Positions 1 to 9,946 are shown, counted from the first letter of the stretch. The stretch: 64,000 nucleotides of DNA from Hermodice carunculata (GCA_964020975.1 OZ026620.1:79430579-79494578); one strand, 5' to 3'. The notes: a model not told the origin generated them from the sequence alone. A program made the numbers and translations.

Positions 1-2
1 GC

Positions 3-60
3 CTGAGTCAACAGCTTTCCTCGGCACACTTTGGACCTTTATGGAAAGCTGTTGACTGAG
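3..60. repeat. Palindromic repeat, copy 1 (short hairpin element)
   Basis: The arms CTGAGTCAACAGCTTTCC (3-20) and its near-perfect reverse complement (43-60) pair at 17 of 18 positions around a 22-base centre. A longer copy of the same palindrome lies at 19935-20003. Two copies 20 kb apart suggest a small fold-back/MITE-like family rather than chance. Each arm carries an AP-1-like TGAGTCA or TGACTCA-type edge. No coding capacity. Confidence 0.7.
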
Positions 61-718
61 TCACAAACGTGGAACTGATAAAGCTAAATGCGATGACTTG
101 TACATTGTGGTCAGATCTAGTGACAGAAAGTCACCAGATGAAATGCTGAACATTGGTGTCATTGCGACTACATGCATGCCTTTGTTTAACTATGGCACGT
201 CCTGTCGTAGGTGTACGAGGGTGGGTAAGGGGTTTCCCGTAACGGCGTACTGGGGCTTTTTATTTACCGCACTGGCGTACTGGAAGCCCTCTTATTTTTC
301 ATACTTCGTACTATCCAAAATTTTGAAAGATTTTTATTTTCCGTACTGCGTACTCTAGAAAAATACTGACACCCCCCCACCCCCCTTCCTGTACGGGTCA
401 AGTGTTAACAAGCAGCCTAAACCACTTAAGGAAATAAGACCCGTGCAGAGGAAGATAGACCTGGTTGCTGATTGCTTGGTGCAAATATTCATGGCAACGA
501 ATATGCCAATATCATGAGTCACCTTGGAATTGGAAAGTCCTCAGATTTGTGTTTGACACTGTCTCAAGGCAGTATTTACCACAGGCGTGGTGTGTTAGGT
601 GCCAGAAGCCTAAAAGCGCACGCAGCCCGAAACAAATATTGCAGAGAGGGTGAAGAGCATTGTGTGCATGTTTGTGTCCTATGATAAGTAACAAAACTTC
701 CTCCATACTGTGTGTGTG
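61..718. other. Unassigned DNA, no gene recognised
   Basis: Only short overlapping open frames without family resemblance are present. A short poly-C run lies near 373-385. Nothing else stands out. Confidence 0.5.
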
Positions 719-853
719 GGGGGGGGGGGGGGTTGAGGGGTGTTGGTTTTTTTTTGTGTGTGTTTTTTGGGGGAGTTGGGGGGGTTGGTTTTTTTGTTTG
801 TTTTTTTTTTATTTTGTTTGTTTGTTTTGTTTTTTGTTTTTTTTTTTTTTTGG
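713..853. repeat. G/T-rich low-complexity tract
   Basis: The tract runs from a TG/poly-G stretch into T-rich DNA interrupted by single G bases. It translates to artificial Gly/Trp/Phe-rich frames and is not coding. Confidence 0.85.
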
Positions 854-965
854 TTTAGCTTGAGTAAACTGGTATTTCAAAAATAGATACTGGCAAAGGA
901 TGCTGGTAGCATACTGTGCAATACAGAGTTTGTATTGACGTCACTCACCCCTTTATATTTGCCTG

Positions 966-1210
966 GAACTTCAAACTTATGGACCAATCAGAGCAAAATC
1001 CAATCAGAGCAAAATAACTAGGAGGGAAGCGTGAAGGGCAGCATACGGGGTGTGCATTGAGATAAAATAGGCCGGTATTTCTCCTTGGAACTGAAAGGAA
1101 TTGTCCAATCAGAGCAGCTCCATTGAAACCTATGGACGAATCAGACCACGTAGCTACATGTATCGGGGAAGCGTACATGACAGCGTATGGGCTGTGCACT
1201 ATAATAACAT
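966..1210. repeat. Imperfect tandem repeat carrying several CCAAT boxes
   Basis: The phrase CCAATCAGAGC occurs at 984, 1000 and 1105, and a degenerate form (CGAATCAGACC) near 1136. The sequence after them is also duplicated: a GGAAGCGT...GCATAC/GCGTATG block followed by GTGCA appears near 1024-1056 and again near 1168-1200. This is a local duplication of about 120-150 bp. Repeated CCAAT boxes are a feature of some promoters (NF-Y binding), but no transcript start or exon is visible beside it. Confidence 0.6.
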
Positions 1211-1510
1211 CCGCCTGCATATCAACCTACAACAATTGACCAACCAGATCAATTCACTTCCCTGGTGCTGCATAGGATACATAGATCGTCGGGGTATGAC
1301 CTCGAAATGATATTTAATACCCAACAAAATCATTTACTGTGTGAAGAACATTCGATTGCGCAATGGAAGCGATGTTTCGATTTGGATTTTCTGCTGTAAA
1401 ACAATGTCATTAAGCATACGTTCTCATCAAAAGTTATCCGCAAACATATTGAAAACGATTGTAAAATTGTCCAAAAGACTCTTAATACTGAGGAAAAAAA
1501 ATTCTTTTCT

Positions 1511-1526
1511 GAGGTCACGTGACCTC
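1511..1526. promoter_or_regulatory. 16-bp perfect palindrome with central E-box
   Basis: GAGGTCACGTGACCTC is a perfect palindrome. Its core GTCACGTGAC equals the CLEAR/USF-type bHLH consensus, and each outer half is an AGGTCA nuclear-receptor half-site. It sits 32 bases before a (GA)n array and has no adjacent gene that I can recognise, so function is inferred from the motif alone. Confidence 0.45.
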
Positions 1527-1555
1527 TCATTTCGATTTCGACAAGGCACGGCATT

Positions 1556-1557
<2 letters not shown>

Positions 1558-1621
<64 letters not shown>
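1558..1621. repeat. (GA)n microsatellite
   Basis: Uninterrupted GA dinucleotide array of about 32 units. The open frame across it is an artefact of the repeat. Confidence 0.97.
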
Positions 1622-1624
<3 letters not shown>

Positions 1625-2663
1625 GTGGTTTTGGGAGGATTGTTGCTGGGTTTTGTCTAGATTTCAATGGGAGGAGGAAAGTATTGACATTAGTAGATAT
1701 TGACGTAATAATTCAGAATAATTATTCGGTCCATCGATCTACAGCAATGATAACAAAGACAAGCATTTTGTAGTTTTGGATTGTCACACAGAATAATTAA
1801 TTACACCACTGAAAGTCAATACTAATATAATGATTGTGCATAGATAATGATTGTGCACAGAAGCAGTTTTTTATTTTTGAGCAAGATCCTTGCCCAAGAT
1901 GGACCCTTGGTTATAGGCCCTATTGTGAAAAGGTTCTGCATGATCATAATCTGCATAACCTGGGAGCCCCCCCCCCCCCCACTATCATTGATGAATACTT
2001 GGGGATTGACATTTATTTACAGGTGTATGCAGTATCATTTCAGATAAATTCTTGATATTAATAACCCATGGTGCCAATGTTATTATAAACAAATTGATGA
2101 ATAACCTGATTTTTCCATTGTAAATCTCAACGCTTTGTATCTGTATTATGAAATTGGAAAATAAATTAGTATTTATATTCGTAAAATTACGTTGTTTTAT
2201 TTGTCATTGTGCCGGTCAACATCAGAGATGGCAGTTTTTAAGCATTTTATCTGAATTCAGGTATTTTGACTTTGCTTTGACCAAAACAAAAAAATATACA
2301 TTTATTTTGGTAAAAGTAGCTTAAACTTGATGAGAAAAAGAGGGGCGTATATAGGTTTCAGGTTATTTTGTTCACATTTCAGGCAAATTGTGTTAAAGCC
2401 AGTGGCATCTCTGAAACATGATGAACGATAAAAAGTCTAGGAGTACCAAGGAAAGGTACATTTTATGATATATATGTCATAAACTGTAATCCCTAGACAA
2501 ATGTAGGACAACGTTGCTCAATACTCTTTTACTTATTGTATAGTTACTCTATCGTGACTGTGTCGTTTGTGAATATGTATACATAGAAGTGAGTATAGAT
2601 GTTCTTTCTTGACGCATCATGATTTGTACCTGCCACGGGTTCCCCTGTTGCAATGGGGTGAAC
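1622..2663. other. Unassigned DNA, no gene recognised
   Basis: AT-rich sequence with a poly-C run near 1967-1980 and AATAAATTA-type motifs near 2160. The open frames are short and overlap on both strands, and none resembles a family. Confidence 0.5.

Positions 2664-2732
<69 letters not shown>
2664..2732. repeat. (GAT)n microsatellite
   Basis: About 23 GAT units, reading as poly-Ser on the minus strand. The flank ends in a degenerate TATG array at 2814-2848. Confidence 0.97.
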
Positions 2733-2733
<1 letters not shown>

Positions 2734-2813
2734 GAGAGTTGCTATACTTGCACATGTCTCATACAAAATCAGGGTCATTTATAAAGATATGAGGACCAAT
2801 GTAGATAGTTATA

Positions 2814-2890
2814 ATGTATGTATGTATGTATGTATGTATGTATGTATGTGTGTATGCATGTATGAATATATTTACGCATGTATGTGTGAA
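2814..2890. repeat. (TATG)n microsatellite with degenerate tail
   Basis: About nine exact tetranucleotide units, then decayed TGTATG/CATG variants to about 2890. Confidence 0.9.
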
Positions 2891-3190
2891 TGAATGAAGG
2901 TATGGAAGTATTACTATGCACCTAGTAGTCACCTACAGAAAGATACATGTGAGTTCAAGGTAACTAGAAATTCATTACACTCATATAGTCCTAGCATATG
3001 TTACAAATATTTCATATTTCCTGAAGACGACGAGTAGCAAGAAATTTATATAAAAGTCAATAGAGCTATAGTGTGACTACATTGTAACGTAAGAAAAAGA
3101 TGTTCCAGTTTGTTTTGTGTGTGCAAAAAGGGCCAAAGCTACGAATAAGATTTTATGAAATTTATCGGAAGGGAAGATGTTGCAGATTAC

Positions 3191-3344
3191 CGTATTGCCA
3201 CCCATTCTGTGATATTCTTCCACAAGTCTGCGGTCTCGGCCACAACCAGGCTGCGACAGCTGTGATCGTAGGTGGCGTTGCGGTTCGTCATGCAGAGCGT
3301 GCGCTCCTCGGTTCCTTGCACTACTCCTATTAGCTCACAGTCAG
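3191..3344 (-). CDS. Candidate internal exon of an unrecognised extracellular protein
   Basis: On the minus strand a 154-nt segment lies between a consensus acceptor (TATCCAG before 3344) and a donor (GTAATC after 3191). One frame is open throughout and encodes about 51 residues, with GC-rich third positions unlike the AT-rich flanks. The peptide starts near DCELIGVVQGTEERT and ends near WKNITEWVAI. It has three cysteines and two N-glycosylation sequons (NAT, NIT), so a secreted or extracellular domain is plausible. I do not recognise the family. The intron phases would be 1 in and 2 out under this reading. No neighbouring exon is certain; a possible upstream mini-exon is at 5468-5511. Alternatives are an unidentified transposon fragment or chance. 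Confidence 0.45.
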
Positions 3345-3390
3345 CTGGATAAAATCAACGCAGACACATTTCACTTTTGCCATTTTTTTT

Positions 3391-3391
<1 letters not shown>

Positions 3392-3457
<66 letters not shown>

Positions 3458-3481
3458 CATGAAAAGGCCCATGCAATTTTG

Positions 3482-3514
<33 letters not shown>

Positions 3515-3540
3515 TGCATGAAAAGGCCCATGCAATTTTG

Positions 3541-3603
<63 letters not shown>

Positions 3604-3633
3604 CATGAAAAGGCCCATGCAATTTTGATTGCA
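3392..3633. repeat. Compound satellite: (GA)n alternating with a 32-bp unit
   Basis: Three GA tracts (3392-3455, 3488-3514, 3547-3601) alternate with three apparently identical copies of a 32-bp unit at 3456-3487, 3515-3546 and 3602-3633. The unit begins TGCATGAAAAGGCCCATGCA and contains two small inverted repeats (TGCATG/CATGCA and TGCAAT/ATTGCA). The long minus-strand Leu/Ser frames here are repeat artefacts. Confidence 0.95.
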
Positions 3634-3865
3634 TAAGCCATAACATGCTTCGGCTTTTATCCATTGAATTGAGTACCTCGGTTTTCTGTTTTTTGTTTTC
3701 AATTTTCCGAATCCCGGAAGAAGAATTTTTTCTATTGATTGGATATCGTCCATATATGTTATTCACGGTTGGAAAGGAGGGTCTCACACTATATGACAGG
3801 CATCCTTAACCATCCATGAAAACGAACTTAATTGCCCTTGCTGCAAAATTCTCTGAAGTTGGACA

Positions 3866-3897
3866 CCCGATAAATCACATATCGGGAATCTCGCGAG
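3866..3897. promoter_or_regulatory. Small hairpin next to a TCTCGCGAG motif
   Basis: CCCGATA (3866-3872) pairs with TATCGGG (3880-3886) around a 7-base loop. Two bases on lies TCTCGCGAG (3889-3897), nine of ten bases of the TCTCGCGAGA core-promoter element. It lies about 550 bp upstream of the candidate minus-strand exon at 3191-3344, so it might belong to a promoter. Only the motif supports this. Confidence 0.3.
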
Positions 3898-4659
3898 CAA
3901 CGGCTATGGCACGTCAACCTTGTTGAATGATTGACAGGTGCTATAATGGCAACAACTCGTACTCTTGTTGCCTGGTGACCGACAAACGATCAAGCAGGTC
4001 CGGTGCTGAAATATAGAATAACAACATAGGATAGGTTATAAGCGTCAACTATGTAGTGATTGAATACATGCGTCCATATCATTCAGTGGAGCACGTGGTA
4101 TTAAAGGACAGAAAGAAAAAAAACTGTGCGGTATCAGATCAGTTGCTGGGGTGGTACATTCATGTCCCATTGTTCTTGCTTTGAAGCATGTTCACATTAT
4201 TAATTAATTTGATTATCCGGCACCTTTTGGCAGGAAAAAAGTTCACATGATTACTGTTAAAGTGTCAAAATTATTATGTTTCCTGGGTAGGCCCAGTTCG
4301 CTGAATAAGCTAGACCATACCCAAACTAAAATAACTAAATTCGACATTTTTAAGATCCACTTCGAAAATGTCAAAAACTCAAGTGCCTGTGAAAAATCGC
4401 AATCCTAGTCTGCCCCCTCTCCCCCTCCAAAAACATTATCGGACTGCCCCTCTATATCCAGCAAATCTCTTTCAGAAACTTCAGCTTTCTGCACTTTTCT
4501 GCCCAGACAGGTGAAACTGAAACCAAGATCATGGAGATGCGGCACAACACCGCTCGATCAAGGGGCACGCATTGTCCTCTTCAGAAGCTCGACTTGAACA
4601 TCGATATGTGCGTGCGTGATTATGGGGTGCCAAGTGTCCCATTTATTTTGTGGTTATTA
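3898..4659. other. Unassigned DNA, no gene recognised
   Basis: Mixed-composition DNA with no open frame above background and no recognised repeat. Confidence 0.5.
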
Positions 4660-5320
4660 TGATTCATTTTGTGGACAAAATCCGTAATTTCTAAAACAGT
4701 TTCGTCCACACAATTGTTAAGTATATCAACTTTTTCCACACAGACAAATTTATCAATTACGTCCATAAAATCGAGTAAAGCTACCAATATTGTGCACAAA
4801 ATCGTCAAAGCCTACCCATTTTGTTCACAAAATCCTGTTAGTCTGCCTATTTTGTCTACGAAATTGAATAAACATAGGATTTTGTAGAAAATCCACATCG
4901 ATTCTGTCAACAAAATTGTCAATCAGTTTTGTTACAAGATTCTAATATATAATTCACAGAGCTGAACAAATTTTCACCAAACTGTAACACTTGTACGATT
5001 CAGTGCATGAAATTGGGAAAGAAAATCACGAAATCCAACCAGTTTCACACAAATTATTCAAAGCCTGTTGTTTCATTTCTGTGCGCTTAGTTTTGAATTT
5101 CGTCCACAAAATGGAAAAAAAGTTTCACTTTAATATGTAAGTTTGTTGTTTGTCCATGAAGTCGAACAATCTCTCAATTTTGTCGAAATTATCACCACGA
5201 AATTCAAATCATCTTATCGATCGACGGAAATGGTATTCAGTTCACAACATCCTATAAGATTTATTCAGTTTCGTGCCCAAAATGGGAAGGTATGACATTG
5301 TGTGCACAGAATTGCAAACA
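4660..5320. repeat. Degenerate array of TTTTGTnnACAAAAT palindromes
   Basis: At least a dozen diverged copies of a short palindrome close to TTTTGTCCACAAAAT recur irregularly every 25-50 bp. Examples are near 4673 (TTTTGTGGACAAAAT), 4824 (TTTTGTTCACAAAAT), 4850, 4905, 5099 and 5300. Both strands carry weakly open frames rich in FVDKI/VHKI-like words, which are side effects of the repeat. It reads as an old minisatellite whose unit is a hairpin. Confidence 0.7.
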
Positions 5321-5394
5321 AATGTACTAAATGGCGAAAAGTCACAGAATCATTATCGTGGTCATTTCCGTGAGTCCCCTAATGACTTGCAGAG

Positions 5395-5515
5395 GGCAAT
5401 CGGTCGCCACGTCGCGCAATAAGTCACGTGCCGTCGTGACGTTAGGCCTACATACTAAAACACTCACGCCGATGCGGACCACGGAGCCTGTGTTAAAACG
5501 CAGACCCCGAACTGT
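5395..5515. promoter_or_regulatory. Short CpG-rich segment
   Basis: This stretch has many more CG dinucleotides than the surrounding DNA. It contains CACGTG (5426-5431), a TGACGT half-CRE (5437-5442) and a GCGCGACGTGGCGACC-type block on the minus strand. It may be an unmethylated island, a promoter or GC-rich coding DNA, and it overlaps the mini-exon candidate at 5468-5511. Confidence 0.3.
5468..5511 (-). CDS. Possible 44-nt mini-exon (low confidence)
   Basis: On the minus strand a 44-nt GC-rich segment sits between ATATACAG and a strong donor (GTGAGTG). One frame reads RGLRFNTGSVVRIG. It would precede the 3191-3344 exon in the same orientation. The acceptor has a weak pyrimidine tract and the peptide matches no family I know, so this may be chance within a CpG-rich patch. 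Confidence 0.18.
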
Positions 5516-5691
5516 ATATTGTACACATGCCCTATATTCCTCGTAGTATAATTTATTAACTAGCAAATTTCCAGGTCTTAAATATGCTTATTTATCAAGA
5601 AATTTAGAGTTCCGCAACCTTTGTCCCATTTTTTTTCATGCACGGCAAATTGTCAATCTTTTTCTCTTACAAGGACATACGTGGCTTTACG

Positions 5692-5692
<1 letters not shown>

Positions 5693-5744
<52 letters not shown>
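5693..5744. repeat. (GATT)n microsatellite
   Basis: About 13 tetranucleotide units ending in poly-T. Such tetranucleotide tails often mark LINE 3' ends, here possibly one read on the minus strand, but no protein remnant was found beside it. Confidence 0.93.
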
Positions 5745-5897
5745 TTTTTCAGGTTCGTATAGTTACATTGGACTGTAGTACATACAATTAGTGTTAAAAA
5801 GAACCTAGCATGGCACCAGAAAGTTTTAGCAACTTATCTCCGTTGTGGTCCTACACGTCATGTCTGGATAACACATACACAAAAATAAAAATTAAAA

Positions 5898-6050
<153 letters not shown>

Positions 6051-6106
6051 AAAAAGAAACATGCAACAGTATCAGGTTAAGTAAAGGTATAAAACATTCG
6101 CCCATC

Positions 6107-6118
6107 TATATATATATG

Positions 6119-6169
<51 letters not shown>
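6107..6169. repeat. (TA)n tract at the 3' end of LINE A
   Basis: TA-rich array interrupted by TGTACATACA. It directly abuts the 3' end of the minus-strand LINE that starts near 9745, so it may be the element's simple-repeat tail. Confidence 0.85.
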
Positions 6170-6170
<1 letters not shown>

Positions 6171-6209
6171 AAACATGCCAGATATTATACCTGTGTCACG
6201 TTACCCTAC

Positions 6210-7800
6210 AACACAGCATGGTTGTGTAAGAAGTCTCTATTATCCTTCATGACATATTATCCATAAAGAACAGGGGGTGATTCAGTAAAAGAGGTATAGT
6301 TTTTTTCTTTCCAGGGACATTTTCTTTATTTGGTATTGCTTTACTGTGCTTTTGAATTTACTATGATCTTCTATTTTCCCGAATATGAGTAGGCAAGTCA
6401 TTCCACTGCTTTATTTTTGTCCCGTGTCTATTTGGTATTTTGGTAATTTAAACGTCATATCTGAATTTCAAGTGCAGTATCTACTTTTGTTTGCATAATT
6501 TTCAAACTTCTCTATCAGATATTGCGGAGACCTCAAGTGTGCTATTTTATGCATGCTATTCAACTTTATCTGATATACATGTACTCTACTCTCTACATCC
6601 AACTAACTTATCTTCTGTAGTTCGTTACCGCATGTGCTATAGGTCCTTTACCGAGCACTAATCTGACCATTTTATTTTGATTGGTTTGTAATTTATATTT
6701 CAGAGCAGCTGAGACCAATGAGTACCAGCTGGAACATGCATAATTGTAGTGACACTGGATCAACGAGAGATATAATAACTTTTTGATGTGCATGTCTAGG
6801 AAATCAGCATATCTGTACAAAAATTTGAGTCTGCTGTTGCATTTTCAGAGAAAAACTTTGCTGTAACGTCTCCAGATAATGAACTGCCAATGGCAAGACC
6901 TAAATATTTTTATAATTTGTTTCTGCTCAATCGTTTTGCCTGTACATGACACTGATAACTTAAGTGTTTTTTTGTGTCCGGTTTCTAGGTCCGAACAATA
7001 TGGATTCCGCTTTTCCAAAATGTATCGCTAATTTGTTGTCAATTAGCCATTCACTTGTGGATTCTATGCTGTCACTTAATCTCTTCTCTATTTGTTTTAC
7101 ATCTTTGCCACTGACTAAAAGGGCTGAATCATCTGCATAGAGCATGAGACCACAGTTGACGACCATCTCCATCTCATTTACATAGATTTGAAATGATAGG
7201 TGTCCTACGATGGACCCCCATACCAGTCATAACTCCTATGTCTGTCTTCTCCATTAAGAAAATTTGTAAGGTGTAATAGGCAAGTGTCTGTCGAATACTG
7301 GGGACGGAAACCTGACTGGAACTTGTATAACAAACCTTTCTCTTTGTGGTAATGCATGAGTTGATCATGTATCGACCTTTCAATGACTTTTGAAAAAAAC
7401 ACACAAAATAGATGCTGGCCGATAGTTGCTAGCTTCAAATCTGTCCTGTTTTTATAAAAGGGTACAACTCGAGCTGATTAAGTTCACTTGGAACTTGTGC
7501 TGTCCTTATAGAGAAGTTACTAATGTGTGTAAAGGGTCTTTTTAGATTCTCTGCACCGTCCTTGACAAACCTAGCTGGTATGTTATCCAATCCAGTGCTT
7601 TTTCCACTTTCTAAGTTCTTCATTAGCCCTTGTACATTATCTTCAGTCACCTCACGTAGACAAAAACCATTTTCTACTGCACCTTTGCTTTCATAGAAAC
7701 TCTTAACCTCTTCTATACCAAACTTTCCCTTTGCTTGGGGGATAGTCTTTACCAACATTTCAGCTATTGATGTAAAGAATGTGTTAAACATTCCAGCTAC
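6210..7800 (-). pseudogene. LINE A ORF2 remnant, reverse transcriptase and C-terminus
   Basis: From 7791 downward the minus strand encodes MFNTFFTSIAEM, then SGKSTGLDNIPARFV (RT motif 0/1), FQSGFRPQYSTDTCLL (finger motif) at 7205-7438, LMLYADDSALLVSG (catalytic YADD box) and WLIDNKLAIHFGKAE at 6960-7172. The C-terminal SLIQCHYNYACSSWY block follows at 6608-6820. About 60 residues that normally carry the QGS/LGPLLF motif are missing before YADD. Frame changes and stops break the frame, so no active enzyme is encoded. The order and spacing match CR1/Jockey-group LINEs. Confidence 0.85.
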
Positions 7801-7816
7801 TTGTTTATATTATAAT

Positions 7817-9109
7817 CCTAATTGGTCTACTAAAAGACACAATAATACACAAGATATGTCAACGGAATATGTACACATGAACCAAAATGAAATATCTCAG
7901 TCTATTTGAATAGAAGAAGAAAAGAAAAGCATAATGAGTCGATACCCTAGCTCGTACAGGTGTCATTGATCATAGCAACAATCTCTTCTGACAAAACACA
8001 CTCACCAAAACCATCACAAATGCCTACAAGTTCTTTTACAATATTTGCATGGGTCTTGGTGATTTGGTCAAGTGATCGAAACCATTCACTTTTAACCTTA
8101 TGAACATTTAACGTTGTAAACATACTGTATCTTGATTGCAGAAACCTAACATTCCTGCCACAAACTGACCAGGGATTATGCATAGACAATCGGGCAGCAG
8201 TTTTCACATTGTCTGTATCATGATTAACTACATTTGTAAAAAAAAAAAGTTAATGACTCTTTTTTCAATCTGTAACTTAAGTGGCAAACTGTCTGATACA
8301 CAAGCTAAAATGTTTCTATGTGTCATGTTAGGCAGTCGCCATATTACCTTTAACGTTTTTCTCCAAGCCACACCTATGTCCATTAGTTTCTTACTATCTA
8401 GAGATCACAAAGGAGAACCATAATAACTTGTACAGTATTGCTTAAAAAGTTTACATTTCAGGAATGACGAAATATGGCCAAAGTCTGATATAAAGATATT
8501 AAATTGAGACCAAAAGGCCCTCAGAGCTGAACTCATAATGCTATTTTTGTCAGAAGTGGAAATAATATGACCTAAATGACCTGCTACTCCACAGGGTTTA
8601 CAGAATCACCATTCACAAATACAGTAAAGTTAAACTCATGTGAAGTAGGGCTTTTGAAAAAAGCAGCTTACTTTTTGAACTATTAAACTTTACATTAAAC
8701 TCACGAGCAAAATCATCACATATTTGAACCATCTTTCTTTAAGCATGTACAGAGGGGGACCAGTAGTGTAAGGTCATCTGCATAGGATATAGCCCCTGCA
8801 TACGAATTGCCTATATGACACCCAAGGCCACTCTCCTCCAGTCTCAGAAGCAATGCATCCATATATACAGCGAACAGGACAGGGGATAGAACACCACCCT
8901 GTTTAACACCATTACTTACACAGAATTTATCAGATACAGCAGTACCCCATTTCACCGGTAAAGTTTGATTTGTATACAAATTAATCAGAAGTCTAAGTAT
9001 CAATGGAGACATATGGCCATTAATAAGTTCCCGTAAAAGTTTACAGCAATGAACTCGATCAAAAGCTTTTGTAGCGTCGAGAAGTAATGCAAAAGCATTA
9101 GAACCTTAC
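7817..9109 (-). mobile_element. LINE B: 5'-truncated LINE nested in LINE A
   Basis: A second, unrelated LINE lies in the same orientation inside LINE A. TATTATAAT occurs at both edges (7808-7816 and 9110-9118), a plausible 9-bp target-site duplication. The copy begins within the reverse transcriptase and runs to a 3' untranslated stretch of about 130 bp, so it is 5'-truncated. LINE A coding sequence resumes on each side, so LINE B is the younger insertion. Confidence 0.75.
7947..9105 (-). pseudogene. LINE B reverse transcriptase remnant and C-terminal domain
   Basis: The minus strand starts with LLDATKAFDRV (motif A, catalytic Asp), then SNGVKQGGVLSPVLF (motif B), ISYADDLTLL (catalytic YADD) and FNSSKSKLL, all in 8716-9105. 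After some broken frame a conserved C-terminal block follows, with KQYCTSYYGSPL, VAWRKTLKVIWRLP and THRNIL, ending in the open frame 7947-8207 (RLSMHNPWSVCGRN). This order is typical of LINEs whose ORF2 has a Trp/Arg-rich thumb region. Stops and at least one frameshift at a poly-T run make it non-functional. Confidence 0.85.
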
Positions 9110-9124
9110 TATTATAATAACTTA

Positions 9125-9735
9125 TTATTTCAAGCATAGTGAAAGTTTATCATTATGATATATCTCACCATTGTCTGACCTTAGGCTGTATTTACTTTGT
9201 TTCACCGTTTTCTGTCGGGATCCCATAGATTTTAAAGCACGCCATATACCTTTGCTGTTATTTCTATTTTCATGCATTTGGTCTACAAAATACTCGGCTG
9301 CAGATTTTCCTTTTTTCACTAACGTCTGTACTTGATTTCTCAATTCATTGTATTGTTTTTTTCTCTTCTAGATCACCTTATTTTCTGAACTTATACAATG
9401 TTCTGTATCTTATTTTTATGTTATTTAATATATCGTCTGTGATTCATGGTTCTGTTCTGCTTTTAATCCTGACCTGCTTTTCTGGTGTCACAAAATCCAA
9501 AACTCTTGTAAATAATTTCTTAAAAGTACACCATGCCATATTTACCTCAGAGCATTTTGTAACTTCGCTCCAGTCAACTGCTTCCAGTTTACTATTTAGA
9601 TCTTCTGGTGTGAAGGTTTTTACACTGCGTATTTTTACAGGTTCTTGCTGAGTAAATTTGTGTTTATATACTTTTCTAGTACACAATGTTAAATGATGGT
9701 CACCCAGACCCGTTGGTATTACCCACTTTGACGTG
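9125..9735 (-). pseudogene. LINE A ORF2 remnant, endonuclease end and linker
   Basis: Two minus-strand frames (9444-9686 and 9125-9343) match the connecting region of CR1/Jockey-type ORF2 proteins. Recognisable parts are a terminal endonuclease GDHHL, KIRSVKTFTPEDLNSKLEAV, VDWSEV, the basic KQVRIKSRTEPWITDDIL motif typical of the linker, and a second block with NSKGIWRALKSMG. The known role of this region is to join the target-nicking endonuclease to the reverse transcriptase. The protein is broken into frames and stops abruptly at the LINE B insertion near 9118. Confidence 0.8.
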
Positions 9736-9807
9736 ACTTAGCATTCAAGAAAAGTAACTTTTTGAACCGTGCGTCTAACACGGTGGCCAGCTGCATCAGT
9801 TCAAGTT

Positions 9808-9946
<139 letters not shown>

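Larger units (their letters stand above)
6170..9745 (-). mobile_element. LINE A: 5'-truncated non-LTR retrotransposon (CR1/Jockey-like) split by LINE B
   Basis: Reading the minus strand from about 9745 to 6170 gives, in order: the end of an endonuclease domain (GDHHL near 9700), the linker between endonuclease and reverse transcriptase, a gap filled by a second LINE (7817-9109), the reverse transcriptase, and a C-terminal region with short 3' sequence ending in (TA)n. The endonuclease N-terminus and any first ORF are missing, so the copy is 5'-truncated, as is usual for LINEs. Several stops and frame changes, and an internal loss between the RT fingers and the YADD box, show that it is dead. 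Confidence 0.85.
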
